From an uncultured Gemmatimonadales bacterium (GTDB lineage Bacteria; Gemmatimonadota; Gemmatimonadetes; Gemmatimonadales; GWC2-71-9), in contig CAMYLY010000013.1 of the NCBI GenBank assembly GCA_947259405.1, positions 1 to 32,895 of the forward strand: DNA of 32,895 nucleotides, read 5' to 3'. A program made the translations under genes and the position numbers. The notes beneath the pieces were generated by a model, which made no database searches, was not told where the DNA came from, and worked only from the letters and a program-made list of their open reading frames with translations. This document shows, piece by piece, positions 6,944 through 15,179 of this stretch (positions are counted from its first letter, which is position 1; every line of letters starts with the position of its first letter).

Positions 6944-9900
6944 TTAACTGCTGCGCTCTCCCACGAGCCGCGCAACACGCTGACGGATGTCCTCGACTGC
7001 CACCTGCAAATCCGCGTCTGAACCCTGCCACAAGTCGACGAATGCGTTGTAGTACTTCACCGCGTTCGTGCGGTCGCCGTTCGCTTCGTACAACTCGCCG
7101 AGTTTGACGAGCGCCGGGGCGAGGTCCCAGGCGTCATTGATGTATCGGTCGTACCATGGAGCGTCCACGAAGCGCTGGTACATTGTCCGCGCCGAGTCGC
7201 TTTCACCAGCCACCTCGTACGCGCGCGCCAGTGGAGCGACCACGCACATCCCGCAGGCACCGATGACACGATCCCATTCTCGGAAGTGTGCGATAGCAGA
7301 GACGGGATCTCCTACCGCGAGCGCAATCTCGCCGAGGGCGGCGGGGAGCTGCGTCGAGGCCGCCTGTTGGAGGCTATCCAGGTCGGAACGCCACCGATCC
7401 ATCCAGCGTCGGGCAAGTTGGGGGTCCCCGCCTCGTGCCGCCAGTTCGACAAACCGAAGGTGCAATCGACTGGGCGGATCGAGCTGACCTACGTCGTGTT
7501 CTCTTTCGACTTGTTCGAGGATCAGCCTCGTCGAATCCCAACGCGCTCGGACGAGAATCGCGATCGCGGCCCGGTTAAGGGCGACCCCGAGCGCTGAAGC
7601 ATTGAGGCCTCGCATCTGCTGCACCGTAAGCTGCTCATCGAACAGCCGTCCGGCTTCACCTATCTCCCCCTGACCCAACGCCACTAGCGCACGGAACCTC
7701 AACGCTCCTGCGCGCGTACCAGGGTTGCCGCGATGTACTTCCCCGACACTGTCACCGATCGCTCGTGCTTGTTGTCGGCGACCGCGAGCGTATTCGATAC
7801 CCGCACTCGCAAACCCCGTAATGGATTGCGTGGGGTAAGCAGCACCGAGCTGGTCCAACGCCAAATCTGCTTCTTCTAAGTGTCCCTGATTGACCAGGAC
7901 TTGGATGAGGTTCCAGTGTGCGCCCGGCGACCTGCCTTCCCAGAGGTCCAAGTACTCGCGGGCGGTGGTCTCCGCGTCTTCGAAACGGCGGGCGAAGACA
8001 TAGGAAAAGGCCAAGTTGTTGCTCGGCCGTCCTGTGATTTCCTTGATCCGCTCGTACAGAGCGGCGGCGCGAGCGTAGTCATGTTGGAAGACATTGGCGT
8101 ACATCGATTCGATCTCGAGGCGTGCGATCTCGGTCGCTCTATCGCGATGTCGGTATGCCGCCAGAAGGTGGACGAGCCGCTTTCCAGGTTCGCGTCCGCT
8201 ATTGCTATAGCTCGTGAAGAGTCGTCGGTGTGCTTGCGCAAACGCGCTGTCAATTGCCACCGCCTCGTTTAGCAGCCCGATTGGATCGTCCATCCTGCCC
8301 TGGAGACGTATGGCTTCCGCATATTTCCGTAGCGCATCCAGCGAATGGGTCGTCACCTGAGGCAAGCGTGGCGTCGAACGCAAATCACGGACCGATTCGC
8401 CAATTGCTGCACGCAACCCTCGCGACAACCGGGCCAGTGCTTCGACCACTGCATCCTCACCGGCAGCCGTCTCTCTGAGTCGCACCAGCGTCTCGCCATC
8501 GGTCGATTCGAGTGTGGCCGAGACCGCGTAGATCTCCCCAATTCGGTTCACCTCCCCATACAAGACCGCCTTGGCACTTTGCCGCACGGCAACCTCGCGA
8601 GCCACGGTTACATCAAGAGGCCCTCGTGGCACCTGCATGCGCTGCCGCGCAAGAAATATTGTGACGCCATCCATCATCGGAACCACAGCTGATTGCGACA
8701 GATCGTCTCGGAGTGCCGTGGTGATGGCCTCTCCTAAGAACCGAGACTCAGTGTTGTTCTCGAAGTCAGCGAGCACGAAGACATCACTGTCGGTCAGAAT
8801 CCCCGCCGAACGAAGCGTGGCAGCAGGCCCGATCCCCAACGCCCTGGAGGCCATGTACGTCGCCGCCACCAATGTGAGCATTCCAAAAGCGACAACACCG
8901 GCGAGCCGAGAACGCCTCCGGGTGAACAGGCGCACGAGCCGCGTCTCGGGATGTCGCTCCGAATGGCTAGTAATCAACGCAACGGGAAGTCCCCCCATGA
9001 GCAGCGCGACGGCACCTGAAAACACCCAATCGGGTAAGCCCACTACGTACATGATGGCGTACGCCGCGCCCGCCACGACGGCCGCGCTCACGGTGTAGCG
9101 CGCCGCCGTTCGGAGTAACGTCGCTCCCTGAGCAACGCCACCGTCATCCGTCTTCACCGGCGTTGGCGCCGCTGCCGGCGTTACGCCGCCTTCGGTCGTC
9201 CCGAGCATCTCGAGATGCGGGATAACCTCTGCGGCATGCTGCCACCGGTCCACTGGCTTCTTGTGCAAGCACCGCATCACCAAGTCGTTCAGCGTGTCCG
9301 GTGTCGTTTCGCGATGCGTTGACACCGGGACCGGCACCTGCATGACGTGCGCTGACAGGATTTGCTGCGCGTTTGTTCCGGTGAACGGCGTCTCACCGGT
9401 CAACATCTCGTAGGCCATCACCCCTGCGGCATAGATGTCCGCCCGATGATCCACGTTGGGATCGCCGACCGCCTGCTCCGGGGCCATGTACGCCGGAGTT
9501 CCAAGCGCCATTCCTGCCGTCGTCAGCTCCTGTTGACCGCCTGCCTCGCTCACCGCCTTGGCCACGCCGAAGTCCATCACGAGTGCGTGACGACCCGACA
9601 GCATCACGTTGTCCGGCTTGATGTCGCGGTGCACGACCCCGTTTTCGTGTGCCTCGGCCAACGCGTCCATCACGTCGCGCAGAATGCGCACGGCATCCGC
9701 AAGCGGGAGGGCCCCTTCACGAGCGATCCTGTCGCGCAGCGACTGCCCCTTCACCAAGGGCATTACGTAGTAGAGAAAACCGTCAGATTCGCCGGAGTCA
9801 TAGAGAGCGAGGATGTGTGGATGGTGGAGTTGGGCGGCGATCTCGATCTCGCGGATGAACCGGTCCGGACCGAGCACGGCAGCAAGCTCGGGCCGTAACA

Positions 9901-10036
9901 CCTTTACGGCGACCTTACGCTTGTGCTTCAGATCCTCGGCGAGATACACCGTCGCCATGCCGCCTTCGCCGAGTTCACACTCAACGTTGTAGCGGTCCGC
10001 GAGGGCTTGGGTGAGGCGATGCTGGGAAACAGACAT
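6944..10036 (-). CDS. Membrane Ser/Thr protein kinase with periplasmic TPR-like region
   Basis: This 1030-residue protein has an N-terminal Hanks-type kinase domain (about 16-280). It shows the glycine loop GEGGMA (23-28), ATP lysine Lys45 in VAVKV, catalytic loop HRDIKPDN (Asp138), DFG (Asp155) and the APEQ segment, so all key residues are present. Hydrophobic stretches follow after about residue 320 (SAAVVAGAAYAIMYVVGL, VFSGAVALLMGGL and VVAFGMLTLVAATYMASRAL). The remaining ~600 residues form an adenylate-cyclase/TPR-like helical-repeat region, probably outside the cytoplasm. The ATG at 10036 gives the family-typical MSVSQHRLTQALADRY. The frame stays open 46 codons further upstream, but that part overlaps the divergent gene and is not kinase-like. 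It is probably a signalling kinase of unknown stimulus. Confidence 0.92.
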   Translation of the reverse strand: MSVSQHRLTQALADRYNVECELGEGGMATVYLAEDLKHKRKVAVKVLRPELAAVLGPDRFIREIEIAAQLHHPHILALYDSGESDGFLYYVMPLVKGQSLRDRIAREGALPLADAVRILRDVMDALAEAHENGVVHRDIKPDNVMLSGRHALVMDFGVAKAVSEAGGQQELTTAGMALGTPAYMAPEQAVGDPNVDHRADIYAAGVMAYEMLTGETPFTGTNAQQILSAHVMQVPVPVSTHRETTPDTLNDLVMRCLHKKPVDRWQHAAEVIPHLEMLGTTEGGVTPAAAPTPVKTDDGGVAQGATLLRTAARYTVSAAVVAGAAYAIMYVVGLPDWVFSGAVALLMGGLPVALITSHSERHPETRLVRLFTRRRSRLAGVVAFGMLTLVAATYMASRALGIGPAATLRSAGILTDSDVFVLADFENNTESRFLGEAITTALRDDLSQSAVVPMMDGVTIFLARQRMQVPRGPLDVTVAREVAVRQSAKAVLYGEVNRIGEIYAVSATLESTDGETLVRLRETAAGEDAVVEALARLSRGLRAAIGESVRDLRSTPRLPQVTTHSLDALRKYAEAIRLQGRMDDPIGLLNEAVAIDSAFAQAHRRLFTSYSNSGREPGKRLVHLLAAYRHRDRATEIARLEIESMYANVFQHDYARAAALYERIKEITGRPSNNLAFSYVFARRFEDAETTAREYLDLWEGRSPGAHWNLIQVLVNQGHLEEADLALDQLGAAYPTQSITGFASAGIEYARGRRQQARAIGDSVGEVHRGNPGTRAGALRFRALVALGQGEIGEAGRLFDEQLTVQQMRGLNASALGVALNRAAIAILVRARWDSTRLILEQVEREHDVGQLDPPSRLHLRFVELAARGGDPQLARRWMDRWRSDLDSLQQAASTQLPAALGEIALAVGDPVSAIAHFREWDRVIGACGMCVVAPLARAYEVAGESDSARTMYQRFVDAPWYDRYINDAWDLAPALVKLGELYEANGDRTNAVKYYNAFVDLWQGSDADLQVAVEDIRQRVARLVGERSS

Positions 10037-10107
10037 GTGGAGCCTAACATACGGCGTGCTCACTCCCTCAGCGAGGCGGTCAATTGGATTCGCGTTACCT
10101 TTGACGG

Positions 10108-11385
10108 ATGACATCGGTTGATTCCACTCGCCACGTTTCGGACACGACGACCGCTCGACCCAAGCGGGCCGCACTGCTCCAGGACTTCCTGGAACGGGCT
10201 CTGCGCGACCTTCCGTGGCGAGTCGTAGTCACCGATTGGACCGGGCACACGTACACGCCCAGCGGGAATACGCCGCACTGGTCCGGACAGGAGCTCCGGG
10301 TTCGTATCAAAACCGAGGAGGGCGGCAGGGACTTGCTCCGGCTCGACGGCATGCGTTTCCTGGAGCGGTTCTTGGAAGGTGATGTCCACCTCGACGGCAA
10401 TCTCTACATACTCACCGACATCAGGAAATACGGCAGTCTTCGACTCAAGCCATGGCACCTCATTGGGCGCCTGCTCAAGCATGTAGCCTTCCAGAGCACC
10501 AATCGCGCGAGCGTCAACGTCAAGAGTCACTACGACATCCCACAGGAAGCCTTGAACGTCTACTTAGACCGTACGTACATGAGCTACTCGTGCGGCATGT
10601 TCGAGGACCCTGACCGCCTGGATATCGAAGAGCTCACGCGGGTCGGAAACGGTGAGGAAGACGACTTCGACTCACTCGAGAAATCGATGTGGCGGAAGTT
10701 CAAAGACGCGGCTGACTACATCGCCCCGTCGACAGGTGAAACGCTGCTCGACGTCGGCTGCGGCTATGGTGGCCAGTTGATCGTCGCGCTCGACAACCAT
10801 CCGTTTGGTCGCGTGGTCGGATGGACGCACTCGCGCAATCAAGTGACCGAGGGATCCAAAATGCTCGCCCGCTTCGACCCCGGGCGGTGGGAGTTGAATG
10901 AAGGTGATTACCGAAACGACGACCGGGTCTATGACCATGTCACGTCCACCGGCATGATCAGCCACGTGGGCCCCCGAGGACTGGTGCCGTACGTTCGGCA
11001 CGTGCGGCGCCGCATCAAGACCGGTGGGCGGTACCTGCATCACGCACTGATGACCGCGTACAAGAAGCTTCCGCTCGACCTCAACACCGGCATCGCCTTC
11101 AACAAGAAATATGTCTGGCCCGGTTTCCACTGGTTCACCGTCGGCGAACACGTGCGGGCATTGGAGAAGAACGGTTTTCAGATCGAAGGCGCCGTCAACC
11201 TGACGCGCCACTACGCCAAGACTACCACGGCCTGGTACGAGCGAATGATGGCACATCGGAACACGATGATCGAGACACTTGGTGAACCGACTTTCAGGGC
11301 TTGGCAGATCTTCTTAGCAGGCGTAACTGGGAGCTACTTGGCGCGGGATATTCATGTCTACCGTTTGTACTGTGTCGCGGTATGA
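10108..11385 (+). CDS. Cyclopropane-fatty-acid synthase-like SAM methyltransferase
   Basis: A 425-residue member of the Cfa family, which transfers a methylene group from S-adenosylmethionine to unsaturated acyl chains of membrane phospholipids. Visible are the family motif SHYDIPQEALNVYLD, the YSCGMF block with the conserved Cys162, the SAM loop LLDVGCGYGG (213-222), and YLHHAL matching the active-site His block. The normally conserved GMFEHVG reads GMISHVG (282-288). The Glu that helps hold bicarbonate in E. coli Cfa (Glu239) is therefore Ser285. It could still be a synthase, or a relative with another chemistry such as plain methylation. The gene is divergent from the kinase with a 71-base spacer. 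The ribosome-binding site before ATG 10108 is weak. Confidence 0.82.
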   Translation: MTSVDSTRHVSDTTTARPKRAALLQDFLERALRDLPWRVVVTDWTGHTYTPSGNTPHWSGQELRVRIKTEEGGRDLLRLDGMRFLERFLEGDVHLDGNLYILTDIRKYGSLRLKPWHLIGRLLKHVAFQSTNRASVNVKSHYDIPQEALNVYLDRTYMSYSCGMFEDPDRLDIEELTRVGNGEEDDFDSLEKSMWRKFKDAADYIAPSTGETLLDVGCGYGGQLIVALDNHPFGRVVGWTHSRNQVTEGSKMLARFDPGRWELNEGDYRNDDRVYDHVTSTGMISHVGPRGLVPYVRHVRRRIKTGGRYLHHALMTAYKKLPLDLNTGIAFNKKYVWPGFHWFTVGEHVRALEKNGFQIEGAVNLTRHYAKTTTAWYERMMAHRNTMIETLGEPTFRAWQIFLAGVTGSYLARDIHVYRLYCVAV

Positions 11386-11433
11386 GCAATGCGTCGCCCG
11401 GAACGCATCCGCCGCTCCCATGCCACCGACACG

Positions 11434-11462
11434 TTGACCAGACGCCACATACCAGGTATCGT
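11434..11462 (+). promoter_or_regulatory. Sigma-70-like promoter for the cold-shock gene
   Basis: TTGACC (11434-11439) is followed after 17 bases by TATCGT (11457-11462), matching 5/6 and 4/6 of the consensus hexamers at optimal spacing. Transcription would start near 11470 and give the cold-shock mRNA a leader of about 208 bases. That fits the long leaders known for cspA-type genes. Prediction only. Confidence 0.45.
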
Positions 11463-11479
11463 TAGTAAGCTAGAGTAAC

Positions 11480-11585
11480 GGCCCCCGGTTGTGGGGCCGA
11501 CCATAAACGAACGTCGACGGGGGACCTGGTTACGATCGGGTCCCCCGTTCCGATTATGAGAGGTTACGCCGCGCGGTTGCGCGGC
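11480..11585 (+). promoter_or_regulatory. Structured 5' leader of the cold-shock gene, three hairpins
   Basis: Three successive inverted repeats occupy the predicted untranslated leader. The first pairs 11480-11485 with 11493-11498 (6 bp). The second pairs 11517-11526 with 11539-11548 (10 bp, perfect). The third pairs 11568-11574 with 11579-11585 (7 bp, GGTT loop). In enterobacterial cspA the long leader acts as a thermosensor that refolds in the cold. A similar role here is inference. The second stem could alternatively act as a terminator for the upstream methyltransferase gene. Confidence 0.5.
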
Positions 11586-11677
11586 AGCCCAACGCGGGGG
11601 CGCTATGCCGCGGAAGTGTAGTCGGTTGGTACGGCATTCCCGCACCCCCGACCGCAAGCAACACAAGGGAGCACGTA

Positions 11678-11890
11678 ATGCGTACCAAAGGAACAGTAAA
11701 GTGGTTCAACGACAGCAAGGGCTTTGGCTTTGTCACGCCGGACGACGGTAGCAAGGACTGCTTCGTTCACCACAGCGCCATTCAAGGAGAGGGCTTCAAG
11801 TCCCTCCGCGAAGGTCAGCAGGTCGAGTTTGATGTCGTGGCCGGTCAAAAAGGCCCGGCAGCAGAGAATGTCACCGCACTCGACGCATAG
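11678..11890 (+). CDS. Cold-shock protein, CspA family
   Basis: A 70-residue single cold-shock domain, the usual length, acting as an RNA chaperone that melts secondary structure. RNP1 is KGFGFV (14-19). RNP2 reads CFVHHSAI in place of the usual VFVHFSAI. The N-terminus [11 protein letters not shown] is canonical. AGGGAG lies 8 bases before the ATG. The gene has its own predicted promoter, a structured leader and a strong terminator hairpin, so it is probably a monocistronic unit. The symbol is left open because such genes are multicopy and cannot be assigned to a specific csp paralogue. Confidence 0.95.
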   Translation: MRTKGTVKWFNDSKGFGFVTPDDGSKDCFVHHSAIQGEGFKSLREGQQVEFDVVAGQKGPAAENVTALDA

Positions 11891-11910
11891 CCGACTCACG
11901 TAGCGTGGCT

Positions 11911-11946
11911 GATGGGCCGTCCCGATCCAGTATCGGGCGGCCCATC
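11911..11946 (+). terminator. Hairpin terminator after the cold-shock gene
   Basis: Arms 11911-11926 and 11932-11946 form a 15-bp stem with one bulged base and a five-base loop, beginning 20 bases after the stop codon. The following bases are GTACATAC rather than a U-run. It separates the cold-shock gene from the zinc-ribbon gene. Confidence 0.7.
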
Positions 11947-12012
11947 GTACATACAGTCGTTCAGACACGTGTACGGCGGCACCGACGCCGCTGCCCCAGC
12001 TGGGAGGAACCG

Positions 12013-12231
12013 ATGGCCAAACGAGACCTGCGCCAGAAGATCCTTGGTCATCTCGATGATGGGAGCGGCAATACCATCACGCGGGACGTGAGCGTGAGTA
12101 CACGCTGCCCGACATGTGGTGGCCGTCTGGACATGTTCACTGACGCCACCACAGGAGAAGTCGTCGAAGAGTGCCGCCGCTGTCACACCCAGCATTCCGT
12201 CCCACGGTTCCGACCAGTCGACGAGGCGTAG
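12013..12231 (+). CDS. 72-residue zinc-ribbon protein
   Basis: The product carries one Cys4 zinc ribbon: Cys32-x2-Cys35 (RCPTCGG) and Cys54-x2-Cys57 (ECRRC), separated by a beta-hairpin-like stretch with TTGEVVEEC. Arg/Lys-rich N-terminal residues (MAKRDLRQK) could bind nucleic acid. The start at 12013 is chosen because GGAGGAA sits 5-6 bases upstream. The frame is open upstream to 11905, but that portion overlaps the terminator of the cold-shock gene. The function is unknown; small ribbons of this kind may regulate transcription or bind RNA. It lies 122 bases after the cold-shock gene but behind a terminator, so shared control is not obvious. Confidence 0.8.
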   Translation: MAKRDLRQKILGHLDDGSGNTITRDVSVSTRCPTCGGRLDMFTDATTGEVVEECRRCHTQHSVPRFRPVDEA

Positions 12232-12307
12232 GCGAGCCACCGGCATCCCGTGAACATCCGCCGCTCGGCCTGACGTGATCGTCCGAATGCACCAGGACCA
12301 CTCTCGA

Positions 12308-13414
12308 TCAGGAGCCGAGCGCCGCCACCACGTGGCGCCGCCAGGCACCGGCGTTCGACCTGGCCTCCGGCCAGCGCCACCGAAGATACTCTTTGGGTGG
12401 CGCAAGAAGCTCACCAAGGAGCCGGCGGCCTCGAGCCGCATCGGCCAGAAGGTAGCGGTGCCACGCAAGCGATCGTGTCACGGTGACGTGACGCGACGAC
12501 GCTCCCGCATGCCGCGCTGCTCTCACTAGCACGTCCGCCAGCCGCGCGCGGCGCAAGATGGCGCGCCCACGCCAATCCCACGGGCCGAGTCGCACGCCGC
12601 GCAGTGGAAAGAGATGCAGATCATCCACCATCACCCGCGCTATCACCCCAAGCGCGCGCGAGACGCCTAGCCAAGCGGCGAGATTCGAAAGCTCGCCCCC
12701 ACCATCCTGGGGCATCGCTTCCCAGAGGAGTGCAAAGTCCAGGAAACCGCGCACGTGTAGCAGGTCGTGGCGAACCAGGTGATGGAGCACCAGGGCGGCA
12801 TGGTGCTCGTTGACGGGGACCGAAACGCGGTGGCGCACCTCCACGCCTTCCCAGACCGTCGGTGGAAGGGTGATCTCTCCCTCCGGGAGGATCATGGACA
12901 CGGGCTCGAGGCCCCAGTGGACATCGAGCAGCGCAGCGGTGTCCGGTTCCCCAGTCGTCGGGTCGTCGCGCGACATGGTGATACCGGGGCGCTCCGTCCC
13001 GGCCCGCCACTGGTTGCGATCTCCCAGTTCCGCGAACCCCCGCGCATGGAAGATGGCCAGCGCCGCGCTGCGGTCGGTGGGATCGATCACCACATCCATG
13101 TCGTCGAACCGGCGATCGTCGACGCGGTAGAGCTCCCCAACAAGCCCGATGCCCTTGAAAAAGAAGTGCCGGACGCCGGAGTCCTCCAGTGCGCCCGACA
13201 GCTCACGAACTTCCTTTCGGAGCCGTACACCATGATCGACCCAACTGCTTTCCTGAAAGTCGGAGTCACCCGAAGCGTGTCGCTGGATGAACCGACGGAT
13301 CCCCAATCGACCGGCCAACTCGAGTGCCGGGTCGTCTTCGCGGAGTTGCAGCCTCTCGGCCGCACGACCGAGGGCCTGATAGAATCGTTCTGGTACGGTC
13401 GCGACCGGAGACAT
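12308..13414 (-). CDS. PF14907-type nucleotidyltransferase
   Basis: A 368-residue cytoplasmic protein of the 'uncharacterised nucleotidyltransferase' family. The core block reads HFFFKGIGLVGELYRVDDRR directly followed by FDDMDVVID. That is the 'KG-x-x-L...Y-x-x-x-x-R-x-x-x-DxD' pattern of this Pol-beta-like fold, with the two Asp residues expected to bind metal. The rest is helical, with a basic C-terminus rich in Trp and Arg. Family members occur near cell-surface polysaccharide or peptide-modification genes, but the substrate is generally unknown. ATG 13414 is preferred over a GTG at 13432 because GGGGGTGA then serves as ribosome-binding site. The next gene upstream on the same strand ends at 13592, so co-transcription is possible. 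Confidence 0.8.
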   Translation of the reverse strand: MSPVATVPERFYQALGRAAERLQLREDDPALELAGRLGIRRFIQRHASGDSDFQESSWVDHGVRLRKEVRELSGALEDSGVRHFFFKGIGLVGELYRVDDRRFDDMDVVIDPTDRSAALAIFHARGFAELGDRNQWRAGTERPGITMSRDDPTTGEPDTAALLDVHWGLEPVSMILPEGEITLPPTVWEGVEVRHRVSVPVNEHHAALVLHHLVRHDLLHVRGFLDFALLWEAMPQDGGGELSNLAAWLGVSRALGVIARVMVDDLHLFPLRGVRLGPWDWRGRAILRRARLADVLVRAARHAGASSRHVTVTRSLAWHRYLLADAARGRRLLGELLAPPKEYLRWRWPEARSNAGAWRRHVVAALGS

Positions 13415-13591
13415 CGTCGGAATCACCCCCACGACTCAGGAAAGGTCAGCCCTAAGCTACACGGGAGGGAATCGTCCTCCCAACCCTGATCTTGGGGTCA
13501 GAGCGCGGTACGAGGGATGCATGCGACCGCGAGGCGGCGCACACCGCCGACCTGGAGCGAGCGCGTCCCCTCGTCGCCGTGGTTCCGTTGT

Positions 13592-14698
13592 TCAGTCACT
13601 CACGGCCAAACGCCACACAGTAGCCTCGGCGCCGCTCGTCGTAACGATCAACATATCTCGTTCGGGCCAATAGGAGATCGCTACGGGTGGGTCTGGGGTC
13701 GCCGCCACGAATGTCCAGTTGACGAGGTCGTCGGTCCGAAAGACTCGCCCATCCCCCGCAATAACGAATAGCACACGTCCTGCCGTTGCCGCCCAATTAA
13801 CGCTGGGCCAACCGACACGAAAGGGGAGTGCCATCCACGACGCATCGCCCGATTCATTCACAGCATGAATGGCATCGAACGACGCATCAAGGGCGAGGAT
13901 CTGGCGTTCATACGAAACGAATTGCTGGCCGCATGCGGCGCTCGCAGGAAGTGACACCGCTGACCACACACCGCCGGTCGTGGGGCGGCGAACCACCATA
14001 CAGGATTCGGAATCACCGCCCAGCACCAACAAATGATCACCGTGCTCCACGATGTCATAGCTCCGGAAGTCTCCGATGCCGTCGTCACGGTCCGCCGTCA
14101 CCGTCCACGATGCACCGAGGTCGCTCGACTGCCAGATCTGTCCGGTCCACGTCGCGTTGTCACCAAGATGCGATCCGGTGGTCACGTACAGCGTCCCGGA
14201 TGGTTCGGAGTACCAGCTTCCGAACGCGTGGATAACGTTGGGGAGGTTCCGGTGTTTGATCAGTCCGGTGTCTGTTGTGTAGGTATACACGTTGCCGGAT
14301 TCCCAACCATCGGGGCAACATGGATCGACTCCAGGAATCACCACAGTTTCACCCGCGTTGGTGATGTCCCACACGCCTTGTTCTTGAAGCTGGCCGATCG
14401 TGACGAGTTGGTCACCCCGATAGGCGGCCACGAGGGCACCGTCTTTCGCCAACGGGCGGGACGCGCTGAACCCTAGATACACCGCGTCGCCGAGCGGGTG
14501 GATCGCATATGCACCGAAGAGCGACGAATCGACAGGCAACCCCGTTTGTTGCACGAACCACTCGAGATAACTCATGCTGGAGATTAGCGGCTCGAGTTGG
14601 GGCAGCTCTTCAGCGGTTTCCACCGGCGTCGTGCAGCTAGCGGCGACGGCAGCCAAAACGGTGATCCATGCACGACGTCGGAGGGGGGCAATCAGCAT
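13592..14698 (-). CDS. Lipoprotein with Asp-box, beta-propeller-like
   Basis: A 368-residue protein with a lipoprotein signal: basic N-terminus MLIAPLRRRAW, hydrophobic core and lipobox AASC (Cys22). The mature part is rich in short beta strands. It contains an Asp-box, SSDLGASWT (S-x-D-x-G-x-x-W), as found in sialidase/BNR and Ycf48-like propellers. A CCPDG pair and several further Cys residues suggest disulfides. No sialidase Arg triad or catalytic Tyr could be identified by eye, so it is more likely a binding or scaffold propeller than an enzyme. It may be transcribed together with the nucleotidyltransferase downstream (178 bases between genes). Confidence 0.75.
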   Translation of the reverse strand: MLIAPLRRRAWITVLAAVAASCTTPVETAEELPQLEPLISSMSYLEWFVQQTGLPVDSSLFGAYAIHPLGDAVYLGFSASRPLAKDGALVAAYRGDQLVTIGQLQEQGVWDITNAGETVVIPGVDPCCPDGWESGNVYTYTTDTGLIKHRNLPNVIHAFGSWYSEPSGTLYVTTGSHLGDNATWTGQIWQSSDLGASWTVTADRDDGIGDFRSYDIVEHGDHLLVLGGDSESCMVVRRPTTGGVWSAVSLPASAACGQQFVSYERQILALDASFDAIHAVNESGDASWMALPFRVGWPSVNWAATAGRVLFVIAGDGRVFRTDDLVNWTFVAATPDPPVAISYWPERDMLIVTTSGAEATVWRLAVSD

Positions 14699-14927
14699 AG
14701 CAACAAGATAGGTGAGACTATCAACGACCGCTTGCTTCTTAACTGCTTGGACGTCTTGAGTTTACGTCCAGTCCAGACGGATCGCCCGATTGGAGAGGGG
14801 TAGGTGCAGAACAATGTCAGGCTCGCTTCACAGCTTCTTTAGAAAGGAGGCGCCTTCTTAGAGTTTGTGAATTATCCTTTACGGGGTAGCCGCACGGGGG
14901 CCAGAAGAGGCGGCATTTGACATCAAC

Positions 14928-15076
14928 CTTACGGCGGGATCACTTATTTCCAGTATGAAGATGGCTGGCCTTCGGCCGTTTTCCGGCGCTACTTCCCTCG
15001 GTGGCGCCCGCACTCCTATGAGGAACGGGAGCAAGCGCTCGGCCCGGTCAGACAGCAGTTCTGCGGGATGGACTAG
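14928..15076 (+). pseudogene. Possible C-terminal coding fragment, unrecognised
   Basis: After a stop near 14925-14927, the frame is open to TAG at 15074-15076. It reads like real protein: GGITYFQYEDGWPSAVFRRY, then FPRWRPHSYEERE and a short tail ending in GMD. Aromatic-rich, charged composition and absence of rare codons suggest the end of a lost gene rather than random DNA, but I cannot name a family. There is no start codon or ribosome-binding site. It may be chance, since GC-rich DNA often has open frames. Confidence 0.25.
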
Positions 15077-15131
15077 TCATCATCGAAGGCTATAACTGGG
15101 GGATTTGAGGCTCTGTGAGCCTAGTCCCCAG
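15069..15131 (+). promoter_or_regulatory. Candidate promoter and leader hairpin of susC
   Basis: TGGACT (15069-15074) and TATAAC (15091-15096), 16 bases apart, match 4/6 and 5/6 of the sigma-70 hexamers. Immediately after the -10 box, 15096-15103 pairs with 15125-15131 (CTGGGG..A with TCCCCAG), with an inner 5-bp AGGCT/AGCCT stem. The hairpin would be at the 5' end of the susC mRNA, 49 bases before the ATG. This is a weak prediction. Confidence 0.3.
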
Positions 15132-15179
15132 TGATTGTGTGGAGGCCTGGAATTGACCGGTAGCCTAAAGGGAGGGGTC

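Larger units (their letters stand above)
14699..15179. other. 480-base intergenic region ahead of susC
   Basis: The region separates the divergent lipoprotein gene and susC. It contains a 7-bp hairpin (14748-14754 with 14764-14770), a short orphan coding-like stretch (about 14928-15076), a weak promoter candidate (15069-15096) and a hairpin (15096-15131). A perfect TTGACA at 14917-14922 has no acceptable -10 partner at 16-18 bases. No tRNA or other recognisable RNA gene was seen. Confidence 0.6.

Noticed and set aside
10037..10174. 46-residue N-terminal extension of the kinase
   Set aside because: It overlaps the start of the divergent methyltransferase gene, and the family N-terminus begins at 10036.
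11905..12012. 36-residue N-terminal extension of the zinc-ribbon protein
   Set aside because: It overlaps the terminator hairpin of the cold-shock gene, and a strong GGAGGAA precedes the ATG at 12013.
14917..14945. Perfect TTGACA as susC promoter
   Set aside because: No sequence resembling a -10 box lies 16-18 bases downstream.
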